Notes under the pieces: generated by a model
The model's database searches: none
What the model was told of the DNA's origin: nothing
What the model saw: the letters and a program-made list of their open reading frames with translations, nothing else
Translations under genes and position numbers: made by a program
Shown here: piece after piece, positions 16,359 to 25,097 of the stretch
Layout: each line of letters starts with the position of its first letter
Numbering within the stretch: position 1 is the stretch's first letter
Source: Candidatus Gastranaerophilales bacterium
Lineage (GTDB): Bacteria > Cyanobacteriota > Vampirovibrionia > Gastranaerophilales > Gastranaerophilaceae
DNA: 43,905 nt
Assembly (NCBI GenBank): GCA_944324435.1
Contig: CALUWH010000016.1
Location: forward strand, 1 to 43,905
Reading direction: 5' to 3'

Positions 16359-17405
16359 TTAGCTTTCCACTGCCGAATTTTTTATCTCAATGGACAATTC
16401 ATTCAATTTTGAGATTTTTTCTGCGTTTGCCCCTATTGTCTGTACCAAATTTTCCGTTATATGCGAATTTTCTTCGTCAATACTGTTAAGACGTTCTATA
16501 ATTTCGTTTTGCTTTTTAGCATTCTGATTCAGTACATCAAGAGATTCCAGAATTTCTTTAATCAAATTCAAAAGGATTTCAGAGTTAGAAGAAACATTAT
16601 TAATATCCTTTACAACCGATTCAATTTCTTTTGAGCCTTCTTCCGTTGCCATGACGGTAGAATTTGTTGTGTACTGGATATTGCTTGTTAAAGATGTTAT
16701 TTTTGTAATCGCCTGTTTTGACTCATCAGCAAGTTTTCTGATTTCACCGGCAACAACCGCAAAACCTTTGCCGTGTTCGCCGGCACGAGCCGCTTCTACA
16801 GCAGCGTTAAGCGCGAGCATGTTTGTCTGTTCCGCAATGTCATCTACTACGTTAATTGTATTGCCGATTTGTTGAGAATGCTCTGAAAGTTCAAGGATCA
16901 ATTCCGCAATCATTTGAATCTTTTGTCTTAAAACAAGCATTTTCCCCGCATTAGAAGATATTGATTCATGCTCTTTCTCGGAGAAATTGATAGATTGAGT
17001 AACCTGTTTTTCTGTGTTTTTTGAAGTAACAACAGCCTCTTCGGAGAGTCCTTTCAGTTTTTCTATAAGAGCGGAAATGCTTCTTGTATTAGCAGCCAGA
17101 TGTTCAAAAGTACGCTTCTGCAGTTCTATTGAACCCATGATTTCCTCGCTGGTTTCCGCAAGTGAATCGGACTGAGTTGTCATGGATCTCTTAATAGTTC
17201 TTAATATCCATTGTTTTGTAACCAGATGCGCCGTAACATTAAGAACAACGATTATTGTCAAAAATACAAACACGTCATAAGGCAAAATCTCCTTCATTCT
17301 TGCAAAAAACATAAACAAGATGCATGTTATAACCAGCATTATTATATCTATTGAACATTTTAAATTAAATTTCTGTTTCAATCCTAAATTCCAATCGTTA
17401 AGCAC
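16359..17405 (-). CDS. Methyl-accepting chemotaxis protein without a large sensor domain
   Basis: A 348-aa receptor. Two membrane helices near residues 20-36 and 43-63 are separated by only a few residues, so there is no periplasmic sensor domain; sensing must be in the membrane, via a partner or cytoplasmic. The rest is the coiled-coil signalling domain with the conserved hairpin tip [20 protein letters not shown] and [18 protein letters not shown]. The start is GTG at 17403-17405 with AGGAG 7 nt upstream. It is the first gene of the unit with cheA and is divergent from the REC-GGDEF gene. Confidence 0.93.
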   Translation of the reverse strand: MLNDWNLGLKQKFNLKCSIDIIMLVITCILFMFFARMKEILPYDVFVFLTIIVVLNVTAHLVTKQWILRTIKRSMTTQSDSLAETSEEIMGSIELQKRTFEHLAANTRSISALIEKLKGLSEEAVVTSKNTEKQVTQSINFSEKEHESISSNAGKMLVLRQKIQMIAELILELSEHSQQIGNTINVVDDIAEQTNMLALNAAVEAARAGEHGKGFAVVAGEIRKLADESKQAITKITSLTSNIQYTTNSTVMATEEGSKEIESVVKDINNVSSNSEILLNLIKEILESLDVLNQNAKKQNEIIERLNSIDEENSHITENLVQTIGANAEKISKLNELSIEIKNSAVES

Positions 17406-17488
17406 TTCTTCTCTCCTATAGTTTTTTTTGAGTATTTATTATATAATCATTTTATAATAAAATTGACAAAATTGGAATATATAAATAT

Positions 17489-18946
17489 ATGGCAGCAAAG
17501 ATTTTATTGGTAGAAGACAGTGATACTCAATTAAAGTTTCTAAAAGAAGGGCTTGTTCAGAAGGGGTTTGAAGTAGAGACAGCAACAAACGGCGCGGAAG
17601 GATATAAAAAAGTATTTGAATTTCTTCCCGATTTGGTGGTGTCGGATATTCTCATGCCGGTAATTGACGGATATCAGCTTTGCCGCATGATAAAAAATGT
17701 GGATGAAACAAAAAAAATCCCGGTCATACTTTTGACCGTGCTTGATAAAAAAATTGACAGTTTTTGGGGGAAGAAGGCCGGAGCACAGCTGTTCTTATCT
17801 AAATCCATTGATTTAAATGAACTGGCAAAGAATATAAATGCTACTGTCAGAAGATATCCGGTAAGCGAAGAGTATAAGGCTGCGATGCTTCAAAAAAACA
17901 ACAATGATAACTCTGCACAGACCAGATTAAATACTATTCTTAATGATTTGCTGCTCAAGTCGGTTTTTGCAAATGAATTCAGGAATTTGAGCGACTTTTT
18001 GAACTATGAAAGAATTTTGGTTGAAAAATTATTTTCACTTTTAAGTTCGTTTGTAGAGTATCACGTTGCAGGAATTTTCTTTGCCTCTCCAGATGACTTT
18101 GCAGAAAATATCGTGTATTTGGATACGCTTGGCAGAAACCTGCCTAAAAGCGTTCTTTCCGATATCCAGTATGATTTTTTCCGTAAAATGGAAGAATACA
18201 GGCCTCTTAAAAATTCTAAATTTGAAGTCGTCAGAATGCTTTTGGGCAACGAACTTGACTACAAGTTTACGGATTTAACATCAAAAATCATAATACCTTT
18301 AATTTTTGACAAAAAATTGATTGGCGGTATCTGTTTCTACACACGTCAGGATATGGACTACGCTTCGTTCAGATATTTCGATATTATGATAAGCGAACTG
18401 CTTGCAATCTTCAAGATGAAATATCAATATACTGAAAAGGAATTTATGTCGGTTTTGGACGGCCTTACAGGACTTTATAACAGACGCCAGTTTGAAATCA
18501 GCTTAGAGCAGGAACATAACCGTACAAAAAGACATCCTTCGGACTTCAGTCTTGCGATACTTGATATTGATTTCTTTAAAAAGGTTAATGACACACACGG
18601 ACACCAGTACGGCGATTATGTACTAAGGACTGTTGCAGACTTGATGAAAACAGCCTTTAGAAAAACCGACTTGTTGTACAGGTACGGAGGCGAAGAGCTG
18701 GTTATGATTATGCCGGAGACAAATATTGAGGGAGCTGTTATTCCCGTCCAGAGGCTGAGAAGGATGGTTGAAGAATACGATTTTAATTATAACGGTGTAA
18801 AAACAAAAGTAACCGTCAGTATCGGGCTTACTATGAACTACCCGGAATTTAATACCCCGGCAGATATTCTTAAATCAGCGGACGATGCTTTATATAAAGC
18901 TAAAGAGAGCGGAAGGAACAGGGTAGTATTATATGAACAGCAATAG
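17489..18946 (+). CDS. Response regulator with diguanylate cyclase output (REC-GAF-like-GGDEF)
   Basis: A 485-aa PleD-like regulator that would make cyclic-di-GMP. The receiver (1-125) has the acidic pocket VEDSD and phospho-acceptor D53 in VSDILMPVIDGY. A GAF-like alpha/beta region spans about 160-300. The GGDEF domain spans about 315-480, starting LDGLTGLYNRRQF, with active site YGGEEL near residue 399 and an inhibitory I-site RKTD five residues before it, so both catalysis and product inhibition look intact. CheA at 13385 is the obvious phosphodonor. No clear RBS precedes the ATG, but TATAAT lies about 30 nt upstream. It overlaps the CheW gene by 14 nt. Confidence 0.94.
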   Translation: MAAKILLVEDSDTQLKFLKEGLVQKGFEVETATNGAEGYKKVFEFLPDLVVSDILMPVIDGYQLCRMIKNVDETKKIPVILLTVLDKKIDSFWGKKAGAQLFLSKSIDLNELAKNINATVRRYPVSEEYKAAMLQKNNNDNSAQTRLNTILNDLLLKSVFANEFRNLSDFLNYERILVEKLFSLLSSFVEYHVAGIFFASPDDFAENIVYLDTLGRNLPKSVLSDIQYDFFRKMEEYRPLKNSKFEVVRMLLGNELDYKFTDLTSKIIIPLIFDKKLIGGICFYTRQDMDYASFRYFDIMISELLAIFKMKYQYTEKEFMSVLDGLTGLYNRRQFEISLEQEHNRTKRHPSDFSLAILDIDFFKKVNDTHGHQYGDYVLRTVADLMKTAFRKTDLLYRYGGEELVMIMPETNIEGAVIPVQRLRRMVEEYDFNYNGVKTKVTVSIGLTMNYPEFNTPADILKSADDALYKAKESGRNRVVLYEQQ

Positions 18947-19934
18947 TTATATAGAACAGAAGAAAAATACTCATCTGTATTTCAAGCTCGGTGACAATAA
19001 ATATGCAATCAATTCCGACAACGTGCTCGAAATTATGAAGCTTCCGGCACTGGAATATCCTCAAAAACTCCCCAATAATGTGCTGGGGCTTTTAAAGTAC
19101 AATAATTTCGTTATTAACGTTGTAGATATCAGATTTTATCTTAATATGGAAGTCACTCCGTACAATATTAACAATGAACTTTTGATTGTAAAAACGGATG
19201 AAATTATTCTCGGGTTAATAACGGATAAGATAATCGGAATACAGTCGTTTAATTCTGCCCTTACAGATGCACTTCCTTTTGTTGATAACAAAACGGTTGT
19301 TGATTCCATCTATAAGTACAAAGACGATACTATATATATTATTAACATCTATGCCTTGGAAAATATCCTGAAACAGCATGATGTTTATTCTGACATAAAT
19401 ATTCCGTCTTTATTTCCAAAAGATGCAAACTCTCTTGCAATAATGAACGAGAGAACAACGGCAATCCTTGATAAAGCCGGTTTAAAACTTGCCTCTGCGG
19501 AACTGTATGTAAAAAATAAATATATTTCATTGAATTTGAATGACGATTACTATTGTATTGCGTTAGATTATGTAAGAGAGGTATTGAAAGATTCTGTGAT
19601 TACGAAAATACCGGGACTGCCCGATTTTATTGCCGGGGTTATGCACCTGAGAGGGGATTATATCACAGTTATAGACCTAAAGCGATTTTTAAACCTTCCG
19701 GCGTCAAAACAAACCCCTGATAAAAATCCGGTAATCATTATAAAATGTAATGAACTCAAACTTGCTCTTTTAATAGACAAGATTAATGAATTGTTTGAGT
19801 TTCAGGAGAACAACGCTGCAGAAAACGGCGAGGGATATTATTTGAGTGAATTTATGTACAATAATATTTTGTACACCGCTTTGAATATTGAAAAGATATC
19901 ATCTGACAAAAAGATAATTATAACCGATATGTAA
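18933..19934 (+). CDS. Double CheW adaptor protein
   Basis: A 333-aa protein made of two CheW domains in tandem. The first (about 10-150) begins HLYFKLGDNKYAINSDNVLEIMKLP with LGLLKYNNFVINVVDI. The second (about 175-330) has YYCIALDYVREVLKDS and IAGVMHLRGDYITVIDLKRFL, the best-conserved copy. CheW couples receptors to CheA; a duplicated CheW could bridge two partners or link arrays. It overlaps the REC-GGDEF gene by 14 nt and so is translationally coupled to it. Confidence 0.9.
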   Translation: MNSNSYIEQKKNTHLYFKLGDNKYAINSDNVLEIMKLPALEYPQKLPNNVLGLLKYNNFVINVVDIRFYLNMEVTPYNINNELLIVKTDEIILGLITDKIIGIQSFNSALTDALPFVDNKTVVDSIYKYKDDTIYIINIYALENILKQHDVYSDINIPSLFPKDANSLAIMNERTTAILDKAGLKLASAELYVKNKYISLNLNDDYYCIALDYVREVLKDSVITKIPGLPDFIAGVMHLRGDYITVIDLKRFLNLPASKQTPDKNPVIIIKCNELKLALLIDKINELFEFQENNAAENGEGYYLSEFMYNNILYTALNIEKISSDKKIIITDM

Positions 19935-19999
19935 TTTAAATTGATGATTTTTTGCCTTAGGTATATGCTCTTTTCGTACATTATGATAGAATAGTTTAT

Positions 20000-22693
20000 A
20001 TGAAGCAGTTTAAAAAGAAGACGATAGCGTTAGTATTGGCTTCGGTCGTAACGGTAGTCGGAGCTTTTGGCGCAGAAAATTATAAGAATAGCTTAATGTC
20101 GCTCAAGTTTGATAGAACAGCACGCGATACTGCTAGTGTGACTGTTCTGACTAAAAAGGATTATACTGAAAATATTAATCCGATAAAAAGGGACGCTAAC
20201 ACCTATATTATAATGCTGCCCGATACCAATAACGAAATAACAGAAAAAATCCAACTGGGAGCCGGGATTCAGAGTTATAACGTCACGACTATGCCTTATA
20301 CTTCAAGCAGCAACGGATATACAAAAATTACAATAAAAACAACCCCGAATTTATCTTTAAAGGCAGCAAAGGCCTTATATGTCCCCCAGAAGACAGAAAC
20401 TCCGGAAGCAATAGAGACAGAAGTTCCACCCACAGAGACACCAGCGGCGCCTAATCCGCAGACCTTGTCTGAAATTCCTCCCAAACCTGCAGACACAAAA
20501 ATATTACGGGAAGAACAGCCTGGAAGAATACGCTCTCAAAGCGGAGTTGCGCAGACAGGCGGTGTTGATATAAATGAAAGCGTCAGACAGTTTGAACCTG
20601 ATGCTCGCCGCAGACCTGTTACTGCTCCGATACGTAATAAACGCCCGACTGCGGTTAGAAATACGGACAAAAATACTGCCTCTAATGATATTTCTGCGGA
20701 AAATCTTCCTGTACAAGAAACCTCAGGAGGTGATTTTTTGCTTTTTATTCTGGGTTTCTTGCTGGTTTCCTGTATTATCGTTTATCTGATTATACGGGCC
20801 GGCAACAAAATGAAAGAGCTGCTCGGTGATCAGCCGACTTTGGATTTAGATGACGAAGACATTAAGCCTAAGAAGAAAAAACAGAAAACGAATAAAGCAA
20901 AATCGCAAGTAAATATAACGAAGATTCAAAAAACCGTAAAAACACTGGACAGGATGTATGCCAAACCGGAAAAAATACCTGTTAATAATATTATTGAGCC
21001 TCCTCAAGCTCCGCCCCCGGTAGAAGAAGAACCTAATATTGTAGATTTAGATGAATTATTTCAGGAAAAGAATAAAGCCGCTTCTCAAGTTTCTGCTGAG
21101 GAGGAGAATGATGAAGAGAATCTTGCGCTGGAAGATTTTTTATCAGCATATAGTTTTGATGATGAAGAACCCGAAAAGGCTGAAGAAAAAGAGGCCGGTT
21201 TTGATGAAAAACTTTATGAGAAGTACATAAATGACGGCGATTTAAAATTTTCAGAGGATGATGTTAACAAAATTAATCAGCTTTTAAATTCCGAAATAAA
21301 TGATGAAACTTTAAGAAATATCCAAAATTATGCTCCATCCGAGCCGAAACCGGAAGTAAAACGTTCACAAGAAGAAGTTCTTGCGGATTTGGTTACGACT
21401 TATGCAATAAATCAGAATATATCTTTCACCAAAGAAGACGTAGAGGCTTTAAATAAACTTATTTCAGTAGAATTGGACGAAGAATTTATAACAGACCTAA
21501 AAACTGATCCGGGCAGACTTAGAGAAAAGGCTCAAGAATATACGTCAGAGAGTGAAAAAACGCATAAAACCTCCGAGCTGCTTACATTAAATGTTAAAGA
21601 CATGCTTCCTGATTTGTCAGAAGCTTTGAAAAAACAGGGCGGCAGAAGGATTGAATCAGAGGTTAAGCCTACTGTAGTATACTATAGCGAGGGATATGAT
21701 GTAAGTATATTGTCGCTTAAAGATAAACTGCCTGACTTATCACTAGAACTTCATAACAAAGACGCATATAAATCAAGGCCTTCTGATGAGATACAGTATG
21801 TAGAATCAGGATACGACGTTGCAAAAATGCATATATCCAATGAACTTCCGGATTTGCGCGACGCCTTAAAGAATCCGGAAAAATATGAGAATAAGCCCGA
21901 AAAACCTGTTGTTGCAGATGAAGCTAGTTTGTTAGAAAGAATAACAAATGTATCTTTTAAACCCTTCTATGACGGCTCAGAGAGTTTTGAAGTTGTTAAC
22001 GAATATGATAACTCAAATGCTCCGAGCGTTTCGGACATGCAAAAAGAGTTTAATCAGTTTGGAGATATAGAAATCGTTCGTGATGATGACTTTGATGTCC
22101 CGACTTCCGTTGAAAAAGAGTATGATGATTTTGTGTCATTATATGATAATAAATATCTTGATTTTGATAAACCGTCATTCTTGAATGATGATAAAAAACA
22201 GGAAGAGCCAAAACAGGATATTGCATCCCCCACGAATACGGAGCCTCTTTCAAAGGAAGAGACGAATTCACGGCCGAGACGTGATAATGACACAGAGAAG
22301 CTTATTAAATCAATACAGGAAAAGCAGTCTCAAAAGGCAAAAGAGGAGAGTCTTGAGCCTGCACGGACTGTTGCAGAGACACCTTCGCCGGTAATTGAAA
22401 AAAGCTGTTTAATAGATGGAATAAAATACGATGTGGTTGATGAGTGTAATTTCAAAGACAATATCGGATGTTATCTTGCCAAAAATTCTTCCGGATACAC
22501 TGTTATAGGTTATGTGGGAGACAGAACTTTTGAGCTGAAACAATACAGCAGTTTAGGTTCTGAAAGCATCAAAGCACGAGTAAGCGAAAATTTTGACGAC
22601 GGTTCCACAAGGTATATTGTAAGAGCTGATAGTCATAAATTCATTGTCAATGTTTCAAACGATAATCTAGAATTTGTGATGGATTTATGCTAA
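20000..22693 (+). CDS. Large membrane-anchored protein, AMIN-like N-terminus, acidic cytoplasmic C-terminus
   Basis: An 897-aa protein I cannot assign to a named family. Residues 8-24 form a signal peptide or signal anchor. About 30-125 is a beta-rich region reminiscent of AMIN domains (SLKFDRTARDTASVTVL). A Pro/Thr-rich linker leads to a membrane helix at about 244-266 (LLFILGFLLVSCIIVYLII), then a basic stretch (KPKKKKQKTNKAK) that marks the cytoplasmic side. The ~620-residue acidic tail has two related segments around FSEDDVNKINQLL and FTKEDVEALNKLI, three around a Leu-Pro-Asp-Leu motif (MLPDLSEAL, KLPDLSLEL, ELPDLRDAL), and a compact final domain of about 95 residues. Its start is 66 nt after the CheW gene and its end overlaps the next gene. 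It could be the envelope-spanning partner of the chemosensory system. Confidence 0.75.
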   Translation: MKQFKKKTIALVLASVVTVVGAFGAENYKNSLMSLKFDRTARDTASVTVLTKKDYTENINPIKRDANTYIIMLPDTNNEITEKIQLGAGIQSYNVTTMPYTSSSNGYTKITIKTTPNLSLKAAKALYVPQKTETPEAIETEVPPTETPAAPNPQTLSEIPPKPADTKILREEQPGRIRSQSGVAQTGGVDINESVRQFEPDARRRPVTAPIRNKRPTAVRNTDKNTASNDISAENLPVQETSGGDFLLFILGFLLVSCIIVYLIIRAGNKMKELLGDQPTLDLDDEDIKPKKKKQKTNKAKSQVNITKIQKTVKTLDRMYAKPEKIPVNNIIEPPQAPPPVEEEPNIVDLDELFQEKNKAASQVSAEEENDEENLALEDFLSAYSFDDEEPEKAEEKEAGFDEKLYEKYINDGDLKFSEDDVNKINQLLNSEINDETLRNIQNYAPSEPKPEVKRSQEEVLADLVTTYAINQNISFTKEDVEALNKLISVELDEEFITDLKTDPGRLREKAQEYTSESEKTHKTSELLTLNVKDMLPDLSEALKKQGGRRIESEVKPTVVYYSEGYDVSILSLKDKLPDLSLELHNKDAYKSRPSDEIQYVESGYDVAKMHISNELPDLRDALKNPEKYENKPEKPVVADEASLLERITNVSFKPFYDGSESFEVVNEYDNSNAPSVSDMQKEFNQFGDIEIVRDDDFDVPTSVEKEYDDFVSLYDNKYLDFDKPSFLNDDKKQEEPKQDIASPTNTEPLSKEETNSRPRRDNDTEKLIKSIQEKQSQKAKEESLEPARTVAETPSPVIEKSCLIDGIKYDVVDECNFKDNIGCYLAKNSSGYTVIGYVGDRTFELKQYSSLGSESIKARVSENFDDGSTRYIVRADSHKFIVNVSNDNLEFVMDLC

Positions 22694-23682
22694 AAAGATT
22701 TATTATCTTGTTATCGCTGCCCATTTTTTTGTGTTCGTGTTCGTACAGCAATCGTTCTGAGATAACATTCGCTTCTTGGGGCTCTATTACGGAAGTTCAG
22801 GTATTAAATCGAGTAATCTCGGAGTTTGAGAAAGAGAATCCTGAGATAAAAATAAATTTCATCCACATCCCCCAGAATTATTTTCAGAAACTTCATCTTT
22901 TATTTGCGTCATCACAGGCTCCGGACGTACTTTTTATAAACAATTTGTATTTGCCGTTATACGCCTCGGAGCTGGAGAGTTTAACTGTAGAGCCGGGCAT
23001 TTTTTACCCTCAGGCGCTGGAGTCTCTAAGCGTTGACGGACGTCTGTATGCAATTCCCAGAGATATTTCTACCCTTGTTTTTTATTACAATAAAAATTTA
23101 GTTGAACCGCCGGAGAATTGGAGGGATTTTCTGTCAGCGCTTCAGAAATCGAGGGGAGAGTTTGCAGTCAGCTACGAGCGCGATATTTATTGGGCAATGC
23201 CTTATATTCTGACTCTTGGGGAAGATGAGGGGATAAAATTTTATAAAAACCTTGAGGGGAAATATGCTCCGCATCCGTCTCAGGTAGGCAGTTCTACTCT
23301 CGGTCAGATGTTTTTGGACGGAAAAATAGGTTTGTATCTTTCAGGTCGCTGGATGTATCCGAAAATTTCACAAACTGCCTCATTTCCGTTCGGGATTGTC
23401 AAATTTCCCGGGTCAGTTCCGGCAGATGCATCAGGCTGGGCTATTTCCAAGAAATCAAAACACAAAGCGGAGTCGCTGAGATTTGTTAAATTTTTATCTT
23501 CAAAAGAAGGTATAGATTATTTTACGCAAACGGGTTTAATTGTTCCGGCACGCAAAGACTGCGCCGGGAGCCTCAAAGAGGGGGAGGCTTTTTTTGAAGC
23601 AATAGCATCTTCAAAAGTCGTACCTGTTGGGAGAGATTACAAAAGGATTACAGACAGAAAGAATAAAGAATTGTTTAATTAG
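22687..23682 (+). CDS. Solute-binding lipoprotein of ABC-uptake type (extracellular family 1)
   Basis: A 331-aa protein with lipobox LCSC (C18) after a hydrophobic signal, then the start of a family-1 sugar-binding fold: EITFASWGSITEVQVLNRVI and FEKENPEIKINFIHI, with SSQAPDVLFINNLY. The later ASGWAISKKSKHKAESLRFVKFL is typical of MalE-like proteins. It is shorter than the usual ~420 aa. Its ATG overlaps the stop of the 897-aa gene by 7 nt, so it is translated with that gene and may deliver a ligand signal to the chemosensory proteins instead of, or as well as, serving transport. A permease of the matching class is at 3879-4751. No ATPase gene is in the window. Confidence 0.85.
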   Translation: MLKRFIILLSLPIFLCSCSYSNRSEITFASWGSITEVQVLNRVISEFEKENPEIKINFIHIPQNYFQKLHLLFASSQAPDVLFINNLYLPLYASELESLTVEPGIFYPQALESLSVDGRLYAIPRDISTLVFYYNKNLVEPPENWRDFLSALQKSRGEFAVSYERDIYWAMPYILTLGEDEGIKFYKNLEGKYAPHPSQVGSSTLGQMFLDGKIGLYLSGRWMYPKISQTASFPFGIVKFPGSVPADASGWAISKKSKHKAESLRFVKFLSSKEGIDYFTQTGLIVPARKDCAGSLKEGEAFFEAIASSKVVPVGRDYKRITDRKNKELFN

Positions 23683-23720
23683 AGTATTTATGTTATTCTT
23701 GAACGAGTTAGGAGTGTGAT

Positions 23721-24449
23721 ATGGAGAGAAATGTAATTTGCATAAAATGGGGCAACAAGTTTGGTCCCGAATACGTCAATAAACTTTATGGGATGGTAGA
23801 AAAAAATCTCACATTGCCCCATCGTTTTGTTTGTTTTACGGATAATTCCGATGGGATAGTTGAGGGAGTTGAGATTAGGCCGCTGCCGGAACTTAATGAT
23901 GAGGGGATTCCTGACAGAATGTGGAAGAAGCTGGGTCTTTTTGCTAATCCGTTATCTGATTTAAAAGGAACGGCCTTATTTTTGGATTTGGATATTATAA
24001 TAAGAAGCTCTCTAGATCCCTTCTTTGAAGTAGAAGGCAGCTTTCTGATATGCAAAGACTATGATTTTCCTCACGATATAATCGGCAATTCTTCTGTGTA
24101 CAGGTTTGAGATAGGGAAACATGCTGACATAATCGAGCATTTTTATGAGGAAGGCAAGACCATACGAGAGCGCTACAAGAATGAGCAGGCATTTTTGTCT
24201 TATGAGATGGACAGGAAGGGGTTGTTAAAATATTGGCCGAAGGACTGGGTAGTAAGCTTTAAGCGTCAGTGTTTGCATAAGTTTCCGATATGCTGGTTTA
24301 AGGTACCCAGAGATCCTGAGGAGGCAAAAATATTAATTTTTCACGGGAAACCGACTCCTGAGCAAGCTTATAAGGGTTATTTCGGGAAATTAGGATTCCG
24401 GTACATAAAACCGACGAAATGGCTGGACAGATATTGGAATGTAGAATAG
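23721..24449 (+). CDS. Putative glycosyltransferase (GT-A, DxD type)
   Basis: A 242-aa protein with a GT-A appearance: N-terminal strand NVICIKWGNKFGPEYVNKLY, then HRFVCFTDN and the metal-binding LFLDLDIII (DxD) in the middle. It continues to FLSYEMDR and the C-terminal ILIFHGKPTPEQA, as in GT8-like and related uncharacterised transferases. Substrates cannot be inferred. A GGAG motif precedes the ATG. It stands between the chemosensory locus and the repeats before the giant gene; surface glycan or protein glycosylation is possible. Confidence 0.75.
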   Translation: MERNVICIKWGNKFGPEYVNKLYGMVEKNLTLPHRFVCFTDNSDGIVEGVEIRPLPELNDEGIPDRMWKKLGLFANPLSDLKGTALFLDLDIIIRSSLDPFFEVEGSFLICKDYDFPHDIIGNSSVYRFEIGKHADIIEHFYEEGKTIRERYKNEQAFLSYEMDRKGLLKYWPKDWVVSFKRQCLHKFPICWFKVPRDPEEAKILIFHGKPTPEQAYKGYFGKLGFRYIKPTKWLDRYWNVE

Positions 24450-24624
24450 CTATAGGGTTGAAAGGCTGGTTAGGAGTTTATAGGTTTATAGGTTTATAAG
24501 TTTAGGGGAAATTATAGATGTTGAAGAGTGGAAAAGTTGAATAGTGGAAGAGTAGTATAATTTTATTGGTGGAGCTTTTGCGCCCACTATTGCGCCACAC
24601 GCTCACAAGAAGTAAAAAATAAAA

Positions 24625-24756
24625 TTGAGCCTTTACGGAATGAGCCAATAATATTTGCGAGAGAACAACGGAGGCAAGCATTGTCTGAGCGTAAGCGAGT
24701 TTGCTTGCCTCGGCTCGAGCAATTTATATTATTGAGCGAATGAAGTTCAGGCTCAG
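24625..24756. repeat. Long imperfect inverted repeat
   Basis: Arms of about 55 nt pair imperfectly, best at the outer TTGAGCCT / AGGCTCAG, the middle CAATAATAT / ATATTATTG and the inner GAGGCAAGCA / TGCTTGCCTC, around a ~20-nt loop. The RNA or single-stranded DNA would form one large cruciform-like hairpin. Confidence 0.6.
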
Positions 24757-24768
24757 GAGTTTCTTTGC

Positions 24769-24800
24769 GCCGCGTTTCTTTGCGGTCAAAGAAATGCGGC
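24769..24800. repeat. Strong hairpin
   Basis: GCCGCGTTTCTTTG (24769-24782) and CAAAGAAATGCGGC (24787-24800) pair with one wobble mismatch around the 4-nt loop CGGT. No T-run follows on the plus strand, so it is not an obvious terminator. Confidence 0.6.
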
Positions 24801-24900
24801 TATAGGGTTGAAAGGCTGTTTAGGAGTTTATAAGTTTAGGGGAAATTATAGATGTTGAAGAGTGGAAAGGTTGAAAGGTAGTTTTTTTAAATTTTCGGTA

Positions 24901-24928
24901 TTGAAATTTCACCAACTTATGCTATACT
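24901..24928 (+). promoter_or_regulatory. Candidate promoter of the fliD-like gene
   Basis: TTGAAA (24901-24906), a 16-bp spacer and TATACT (24923-24928) preceded by TG form a good sigma70-type promoter. No sigma28-type flagellar promoter was seen. The leader to the GTG start would be about 160 nt. Confidence 0.5.
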
Positions 24929-25097
24929 ATATATATAAATAGTAGTAACATATAGAATGGAAGAAATATCAGGTTTAATCAAGGAAGCGCCAAAACACTT
25001 ATAAACTCATATACATACACCCCTTTAGACACCTAATATTTACCCCCCTCACAAGCTATGTTATTACGTGGTAAGGTACAGAAAACAGGAAACAATT

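Larger units (their letters stand above)
24450..25097. repeat. Repeat-rich spacer upstream of the giant fliD-like gene
   Basis: No gene is supported. Two copies of a unit beginning GCTATAGGGTTGAAAGGCTG occur at about 24449-24555 and 24799-24885, made of C-depleted words such as AGTTTATAAGTTTAGGGG and GTTGAA. Between them lies a long imperfect inverted repeat (24625-24756) and a hairpin (24769-24800). A promoter candidate and a ~160-nt leader occupy the right end. Confidence 0.7.

Noticed and set aside
17463-17491. TTGACA box before the REC-GGDEF gene as a promoter
   Set aside because: With 17-bp spacing its -10 would overlap the start codon. The TATAAT about 30 nt upstream of the ATG is a better candidate, though it lacks a clear -35.
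25068-25097. Earlier GTG start for the fliD-like gene
   Set aside because: No RBS precedes it, whereas the GTG at 25098 has one and gives the normal FliD N-terminus.
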